Translations under genes and position numbers: made by a program
Source: Ophioceras dolichostomum
Taxonomy: Eukaryota > Ascomycota > Sordariomycetes > Magnaporthales > Ophioceraceae
DNA length: 26,827 nt
Reading direction: 5' to 3'
Assembly (NCBI GenBank): GCA_003049485.1
Contig: PYST01000455.1
Span: forward strand, 1-26,827
Shown here: positions 20,571-26,827 of the stretch, piece after piece
Layout: each line of letters starts with the position of its first letter
Position numbering within the stretch: position 1 is the stretch's first letter
Notes under the pieces: generated by a model
What the model saw: only the letters and a program-made list of their open reading frames with translations
Databases searched by the model: none
Told to the model about the DNA's origin: nothing

Positions 20571-23500
20571 CGTCTGCCTGCAGCGACACCGTTCGCGATC
20601 GAGATAGCGAGCCTTGTGGAGCAGCTTGGTCAGGGCTCTGCTCGCCGTCGTCGTCTCGTCGAAGAGCTTGCCTTGCTGGCCTAACGAACGCCACAAGAAC
20701 ACGGCCAGCGGGCAGGCAAGGAGTCAGGGCTGCGCCCCTATCACTGCTTTTGACTCCTTGCTCCCGGCCCTCGAATCGAGTTGATGAATAATGATTAGAG
20801 GCCGAAGTCTTAATAAGCAGATTACTGCAGGTAATGGTTGGATAGAGGCTATATGCCCCCTTCTTTTATGTTGCGAAAGAAAGCAGAAAGAGGTAATCGG
20901 TAGAAGCTAGAAATAGAAGCTAGACAGCGAAAGACGAGGAAGGGAAGACAAGGGAAATGGAAGAGATAATGAATTTATCCTCGGGGACAGCTTGAGACTT
21001 TGTGAGTGTTCCCCGGGTTTCGAATTCTCTCCCATCTGCTATCCCCCAGATCGCATGAGAAGAGAAAACGAAACCACTACCCAAAACCAAGGAACCGTGG
21101 GGATCGGAGCCGGCATAGATGTGCATGAGACGGTGGGATGTCATCGTCCTTTTGAGCGGGAGGCGAGCTTCCAGCGCTTCCAGCAGAAGAAGGTTCTGGT
21201 ACTTTGCCGACACGCTCTCTTACATGCTTTCAGTGCAGGACTGGAGCAGTACATGTACCTGCACGCATTCATGCCCGCCAAGTGCCTAGCCGGCCCTGAT
21301 CTAGAACCTACAGCCTCCCGGACATCCATTTCATCCGAATCCATAAGTCACATTCATACCTACTTTTCACTACAACGCACCTCGGCGGGGTGCACCTTCA
21401 GCGCTGTTCAGACATGGACGGAGGTGGCGAGCCGTGTGGCTTGCTCACTCGTTCAAAGAAGAAAATAGCACAGCGAAGGATTTTAGGTGGTGTTGATTAA
21501 AAAGGTTGAATGGCTGTCATCCGCCGGTTGGGAGTGGGCGGCCGCCAGCGCTCTCTATCTAAGCCACGGCACCTTGATTACCCTCTCTTACCACTTCGGC
21601 GTAGAGTCATCATCATCCTCAGCACCCCCATTACAGAATACGGACCGACGAATTACTGCCCAACTTACCTAGGTACCTATTCTACCTACCAAGCACGCAA
21701 CCAGCAGTTTTGTTGAGGCCTTGCATTCCCTAGGTACTGCAATGATATGTCCCTTGCAGATGCATCTCGCGTACACGCATCCAGAGAGCGAACCTACATG
21801 TAGTGTACTGGAAACAACCAGACAGTCTTTTTCTTCTGTATCTGTGTGGGAGGTACATACACCTTATATGTTATCTTCTCAAATGTGCACAAATCGGGAA
21901 ATTTGTCAGATTACCTTGCAGCATGGGGGGTGCCCATCCTTCCTGTTTTTTTCCCCTTTGCCCTCGCGGCTAATAGAGGGGACGGGAAAGTGACAGCTGG
22001 GAAGCTTGCTTCTTGGAGACCAGACGATGCAGGAAGCACGAGTGTCGTGCATGAGGGAGGGGGAGTGGGAAGAAGAAACCAAAGGGGGGAGAAACGGGGA
22101 AACGGTGGTGACGCCACAATGCGCGTGGTTCCTGCGCGTTCCAGAAACGGGCTGGGCCATCGGCGTGGTGGGAAAGGGTCCAACGGAGACCCAGAACCAG
22201 ACGGGTTCTTCTCTTACTTAATCCGGGATATGATTTGGCTAGCTGACTGGCCGGCCGACTCTCTGGCAGTGGTCTGAAAGGAGAAAAAAAAAGAAGGGAT
22301 AAGACGGATAGATCAAAACAGGGCACCGCATTTGTTGTGACATGTAGGAACAGAAGGCAAACTGGATTCTGACAGCCCATAGCAAGACACCGAGGTGGCC
22401 ACGACAGCAAGCGGCAACACGACCGTCATTATGCACAACGGAAAGGAATACGAAGGCTCAACACAGAGGTCGCGGTGGCAGCAATATATATAAACGAGCC
22501 AGAGCCCTGATACGGCAGTCAAGCACGCACACACATGTTGCTAGGCTGTCAAATCTTTTGCGGTGTTCATGTAGGATTGAATGGATGCCTGTGGACTTTT
22601 CAGACTAGTCTCTGACTGGCACCATCGAGCCCAGTAGTTTGCACTTACACAGCCTGCCCCGATGATGGCTAAAAAGATGACCCAGAGGCTCAGGGCTGAC
22701 ATGCATGGAGATCCATTGAGCGGCTTAGGGCATCATTGACTCAGGAAACACCAACTTTGAACATCATGGTGCTGATACATAGCGACTACCTAGGTAGGTA
22801 CTTACATCGGTACCTCTGTAAACGTGAATAGAAAGACGGAGAATATGAAGAGATAGCGATGGAGAACAAGGACGAGCGAGAGACGCCGACGGAAAAAACA
22901 ATTGGTATCAGGCACCGCGCAGACGGCAGTATATCCCGATATGGTCGAGCTTATCCCCCATCAATCCATCCAACCAGCCGCCCCTTACAATGCCAGTGAT
23001 AAAAGAAGCAGGCAGACAAGAACTGCAGCTTCGACATGACGAGAGCCAGCTCGAGAAGCCAAAACAAGGGGGGAAATAACGTGTTCCAAAGCCTACCTAG
23101 GTGATAGGTTTATTTGTATGTATTCATTCATTCCCACTTCCGCTATGTCCATGCAGGCCTCAAGAAATCAATTTTCAAAAACAGATAGAAACAGAATCGC
23201 AATCACCAGACGTAGGCGCCTCAACCTGCCTTCATACAACAGGTACTGTACAAGAAGAGATGAATAAAATAAAAACACAGCTATTTCCCCTCCCCCGAGC
23301 AAGCTAAGAAAGTCGACGGCCATCTGCTTCTTATCGGCCGCCCTTTCGTCTTTCGTTCTCCATCCTCATCACCATCCCATCTCCTCTTCTTCCCTCACGC
23401 CTGTTGTCCTTCCCCATCCTGCCGCCGCCGCCGGCCCCTTGTTTCCCGCTGCGGCTAAATGTGATGTAACCTTCCATTTGAGCCGCGTCTCTCCCAACCC

Positions 23501-24147
23501 ATGTCATGCCATGCCCAATGCCAACGCGCAATACCGTCATAGCATGTCGACGTCAGGTCTCTCCGTCTTGGGCGGGACCTGCAGGGAGCAGAGCGTGGTG
23601 CAAGGGGGCGATGTCAAAGATGTCCACCCACCCATGGAGGTACCAAGACTTGTTAAACAGTAAAGTTCTTTCTCTCGTTCCAACACGCTCGAACGTACTT
23701 CTTTTCATCGTCGCGTTTGAAAGAGGGACCTGCGGGCGGTGCGTGCGGCTGTTGAAAGGGAACATTCGGTTGTTCAACCTGCAGTTAAGCGAAGACGTTG
23801 CTTCCCTCCATGTCCAATCCCCTCGATCCACTGAACCACCCTACCACCAACCACACATGCAAGTCCTCGTCCTCGCCTCCCCGTCTCGTGACCTCGTAAA
23901 CTTTCGTACATAAAATTTTGAAGAAAGAATCGAAGAAAATAACACACATGAACAAGATATAAAATCGGTTGCCTGGCACTTGCTAAGATGGATAGAAAGT
24001 CAGAAAAAAAAATACCTATGGAAGCCAAGAGAAACTCCAAAGAAAAATCTGCCCTTTTTTTTGTACTGCAAGAATTGTTACAGTTATGCGAGCTTTGCAT
24101 ATGTCCGCCCATATTCGAGCAATGAATGCAAAATCGTAGTTTCAGTT
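20571..24147. other. 3.6-kb gene-poor region
   Basis: Apart from the candidate at 22541-22702, I see no supportable gene. The left end is the promoter of the secreted-protein gene. The right end is the probable 3' UTR of the leftward BUB2 gene. Motifs include ACCTAGGT-type palindromes at about 21668-21676, 22788-22796 and 23096-23102, a TATATATAAA box at 22485-22494 (plus) and a CT-rich plus-strand tract at 23335-23450. A 135-codon ATG frame (23506-23913, plus) follows that tract but has no recognisable domain. Confidence 0.5.
22541..22702 (-). CDS. candidate very small membrane protein, two exons (33 residues)
   Basis: Exon 22702-22649 encodes MSALSLWVIFLAIIGAGC, a strongly hydrophobic segment, and ends exactly at a consensus donor GTAAGT. 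A 60-bp intron with acceptor CACAG at 22593-22589 would join it in frame to ASIQSYMNTAKDLTA and a stop (22588-22541). A second consensus donor GTAAGT at 22805, with a possible acceptor at 22725-22724, would give an intron in the leader, preceded by a C/T-rich stretch (22810-22900, minus strand). I recognise no family. The exon 2 choice is uncertain: another acceptor (CCTAG at about 22540) would give a longer, less convincing tail. Upstream ATG codons at 22715 and 22706 weaken the case. Confidence 0.25.
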   Translation of the reverse strand: MSALSLWVIFLAIIGAGCVSANYWARWCQSETSLKSPQASIQSYMNTAKDLTA

Positions 24148-26001
24148 TCATCTCGCGTGCGCGACGATCTCAGCGTAGACGTCGTCGGGGATGTTCTTGG
24201 CGATGAGCAGTGTCATGGCCTTGATCTTCTCGGCCTGCAGGGCCGGGAACGACCTCAGCAGCTTGTTGGGGCTCGGGGACGCCATGATGTCGCTGCGGAT
24301 GAGCATGAGCTGGGCGACGATGCAGAGGATGTTGAGGTGCGGCCCGTAGGCGAACAAAAAGTCCCACAGCTGCAGCACCTCCGGCAAGGGGGGTGTGCAG
24401 GCGCACAGGGTGAGCACGGAGGGGAAGGCGTAGATCTCGGCCGACATCCCTTTGACCATCAGGTACTTGCTCAGCTTCTCGTCGACGATGGCCAGGACCT
24501 TGTCGACCAGCCGCAGGCCCTTGTGCACGCCGTCCATGGCGCCCCGGATGTAGCCCGGCAGCTCACACGTGAGCAGCTGGTGGAAGGCCACGAAGGCCTC
24601 GGCCTCGCTGCGCGCGGCGTAGAGGAACGGCGCGGCGAGCACGTTCATGCCCTGGACGTAGGTGCCCGACTCCGGGGCCACGCTGGACTCGGAGCCCTCG
24701 GTCGTGAGCGTCAGGGCACGCGCGCGGTTCTTGGCGGCGGGGGACGACGCCGGGCCGGCGCCGGCGCCTGACGAGGATGACTGGGAGCTGAAGATGTTGA
24801 TGCTGTTGGAGGCGTTGCTGTTGTTGGAAGGGTGGTGGTTGTGGGCGTGATTGGTGCTGCTGCTGGGGGCGTGGACAGGACTGCTGTTGCTGTGGGTGAT
24901 GATCCCGAGGCCGCCCCCGAGGCCGGACAGTTTGGTCGGCGACTCTGGGAGGTGCGGGAGCGACTGTCTGCTGGCCGAGTGCTTGACCAGCTGGCGCTCC
25001 TCCTGGCGTCCGTCGTGCAACCTCCACGCCACGGCGTTCAGCAGCCGGATGAGGCTGGCCTCGCTCACACGCCGGCGGAAGAGCGGGTCTGTCGTCAGGG
25101 TGCGGAAGGTGTCGTTGCGGATTTTCGAGTATGCGGGCGATGCTCCTCGGTGTATCAGCTCGAGGTAATCGTCCGTCTTGAGCACGGGGCAGTCCAGCAT
25201 GATGAGCCAGACATATATGCGTAATGGCGACTAAGTCATGTTTCTCGTCAGATACGACGCCCGGACGCCCGAAGCTGCTGTTTCAAGGGGGATATGGGGG
25301 GAAGGCGGGAAGGGGGAGGAGGGAGACCGGGGCCTCCATACCATGCCATCACTATTTGACTTGATGCCGTCGTTAAGCACCCTCAGTCGCATGCTCTCCA
25401 TCGCGGCCGCGAGATCACCGTCTGGTGGGCCATGGGGAACAAGTCTTTCAAGCGAAAGCTCGTCTGCCGCTGCCGACCGTCGGCTCAGAGCCCCGCCACC
25501 GCGCCGGGCCCCAGCCGGTCCGACTGCTCCTGGCGAGGGCTGCACGGCATCACTGTTGGCGCGCCCGCGCTGCGGGGAGCGGTTTACCGCACTGCTACTG
25601 CTGCTGATATTCCTCCGTGTGGGCGACACCGACCTATGCGGCTGCTGGTGCTGCTGGTGCTGCAGGTGTTGTTGCTGGAGCTGTTGCTGGAAGCGCTGTT
25701 GGGAGATGAGCGAAGGACCTGCGCCGAAGTTTCCAGCTTTGGCGCCGAGGTTGTGAGCGGAATGAAGCTTTCGCAAGGCGCGGTGGGTTCCCGGCGAGGG
25801 CGGCGCGTGCAACGTCGTCGTTGACGGCGGAGGAAGTGAGGGTATCGACTCCTTGATGGGGCTTGGCATGGCGGCTGTGGTAGTCGTGGTCGTAGTGGTG
25901 TTTTGAGTCGACTGCTGCTGCTGGCCTGGTTCCACCTGCTCCGATCGTCGTTGCTGTTGCGACAAGCTGCGCAAGCTAGGATAGCTCAACCCGCTACGCA
26001 T
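24148..26001 (-). CDS. BUB2: Bub2-type TBC-domain GAP subunit of the mitotic exit / septation checkpoint
   Basis: Two exons, 26001-25342 and 25230-24148, join across a 111-bp intron (GTATGG...CTTAG) to give 580 residues. Residues 1-150 are low complexity with Gln/His, Thr and Ser runs. Then come DELSLERLVPHGPPDGDLA and MRLRVLNDGIKSNSDGM, which splice to SPLRIYVWLIMLDCPVL. Matching Bub2 features are HRGASPAYSKIRNDTFRTLTTDPLFRRRVSEASLIRLL, the TBC arginine finger Arg263 in IRNDTFR, and the glutamine finger Gln413 in YVQGMNVL. A roughly 115-residue Ser/Asn/His-rich insert (about 291-408) separates these two motifs. Bub2 (Cdc16 in fission yeast, byrA in Aspergillus) works with Bfa1/Byr4 at spindle poles as the GAP for the Tem1/Spg1 GTPase, holding back mitotic exit or septation. 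Yeast Bub2 is about 306 residues, so this form is much longer because of disordered segments. Confidence 0.92.
25615..25700 (-). repeat. CAG/CAA-type trinucleotide tract encoding a Gln/His run
   Basis: On the minus strand the codons encode about 25 residues, mostly glutamine with some Leu and His (for example QQQLQQQHLQHQQHQQPH), in the N-terminal disordered part of the Bub2 protein. A second, shorter CAG run lies near 25910-25925. Such tracts often vary in length between strains. Confidence 0.85.
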
Positions 26002-26827
26002 TGCTCACATAGAAAGGGAGGGCCGGCAAATTATCGATCGCAATTGAAATCAGGATATCCTTCTCGATAGGATGCCATAACCGAATACTCCTTTTTCCTG
26101 GCAAAATATAAACACGTCTCACTGGTTGTCATCCTTGGTTGGCGGCACCAAAGTGCCTGAGCGGGGGAGGCTGGAAAAGGATGGAGCACAGCCGAGCCGG
26201 ACCACCACCACCACAGCGCCCGACGCGTTTTTTCGTGAGTCGCGTTGATTTGTGGAAGCCTCAGGAACTCTGTGCCCTCTCATTGTCAAGTCTATGCGGA
26301 CAAACTCTACCCAGAACAACGATTCTGACAGAAACAGCCTGTTCACATATCAGTCGAACATTTATTATTGAAGGAAGCGGTGGTTTTTCATTCACCTAGC
26401 CCGGTTAGCAGCAGAAAAGCGCCAGTGTTCAGGCTCAAGGTTAGGTCGCAATAAGGGGCCTCAGGTTAACTTGACTTCAGCACAGCGAGAACTGCTCTGT
26501 CATCGCCACTGCTGGCATGAACTGTGGACTGGGGTAAAACTGCGGCGCTAGGTGAAGGTCCCCGTCAGCGCTTCTAATAAATAATTCACTTGATGGAAAG
26601 CTCAAAGGACAAGAATATAAGACAGAGACAGTTCCAATAATGGCGACTATTGATCACATGATTCTGAAGGTGACCCCCGTGCAGTCTTGGTCGACCCTCG
26701 AAGCAGGAGCCGCAATGTGTGGAGCCTGGACGTCAGCGTTCTCCACATGAGCTGGTGGTATCAAACTCGCCTGGATGACGTGCTCGCTTTGCGTGCCAAC
26801 CTGCTCTATTTCCCTCCCCCTTCCCCC
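26002..26827. other. BUB2 upstream region to window end
   Basis: This is the 5' flank of the leftward BUB2 gene. An 86-codon frame at 26139-26399 has no recognisable domain. The only hint of another gene is the ATG at 26640, described separately. Confidence 0.5.
26640..26827 (+). CDS. possible 5' end of a glyoxalase/VOC-like gene (doubtful, partial)
   Basis: The ATG at 26640 starts MATIDHMILKV, which resembles the first strand of VOC-fold (glyoxalase/bleomycin-resistance) proteins, where an early His in 'DHxxLxV' is a metal ligand. Without splicing the frame ends at TGA 26748-26750 after 36 residues, so a real gene would need an intron soon after codon 10 (weak donor GTGACC at 26670) with its acceptor at or beyond the window edge. 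It could also be a degraded copy or chance. Confidence 0.18.

Noticed and set aside
22485..22494. TATATATAAA as promoter for a plus-strand 26-residue frame at 22535
   Set aside because: The box is good, but the following frame is very short and has no features. The minus-strand exon pair there is more plausible.
23506..23913. 135-codon ATG frame after a CT-rich tract, considered as a gene
   Set aside because: No recognisable domain, irregular composition and no supporting splice sites. It probably reflects a chance frame.
23980..24771. 263-codon open frame on the plus strand
   Set aside because: Most of it is the reverse strand of the BUB2 TBC-domain exon. It has no domain of its own.
1..26827. 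Biosynthetic or defence gene cluster
   Set aside because: The recognised genes belong to unrelated housekeeping and surface functions, with mixed strands and large gaps. No backbone synthase, transporter or regulator set is present.

Overview
This window looks like nuclear DNA from a filamentous ascomycete, most likely a Sordariomycete. The evidence is short introns (about 60-184 bp) with GT...AG ends, moderately GC-rich coding sequence, pyrimidine-rich leaders, an intron-containing nuclear tRNA gene, and protein families typical of Pezizomycotina. Scattered TACC/GGTA tetranucleotide repeats and ACCTAGGT palindromes also occur in such genomes, but I cannot place the species.

Layout from left to right. 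Positions 1-1552 hold no supportable gene. Next is an FPR3/FPR4-type nucleolar FKBP prolyl isomerase (1553-3380, minus, four exons). A tRNA-Leu(AAG) with a 14-nt intron lies at 4263-4358 (plus). A DJ-1/PfpI-family protein follows at 4853-5625 (minus, two exons). A large membrane glycosyltransferase of the GT2 type lies at 8026-10238 (minus, three exons). About 5.8 kb with no supportable gene follows (10239-16073). A THOC5-like THO-complex subunit (16074-16908, minus, three exons) is transcribed divergently from an IZH3-type PAQR/haemolysin-III membrane protein (18087-19705, plus, two exons). A small secreted or surface-anchored protein lies at 20064-20570 (minus, two exons). A gene-poor stretch follows (20571-24147), containing one possible very small membrane protein gene (22541-22702, minus). 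The window ends with a Bub2-type TBC-domain protein (24148-26001, minus, two exons) and a doubtful gene start at 26640.

The genes do not form a pathway or an obvious cluster. They are housekeeping functions (chromatin/rRNA-linked proline isomerisation, translation, mRNA export, mitotic exit control) mixed with a glycosyltransferase, a sterol/zinc-linked membrane receptor homologue and a surface protein. I rebuilt the exon structures by hand from splice sites, reading-frame phase and family conservation. No transcript data or database search was available. I saw no mobile element, CRISPR array or convincing novel multi-gene system. The most worthwhile leads are the possible 33-residue spliced membrane protein near 22.6 kb, the GC-rich hairpin just before the IZH3 start codon, the repeat tract in the DJ-1 leader, the paired CCAAT boxes in the long gene desert, and the disordered insert inside the Bub2 TBC domain.
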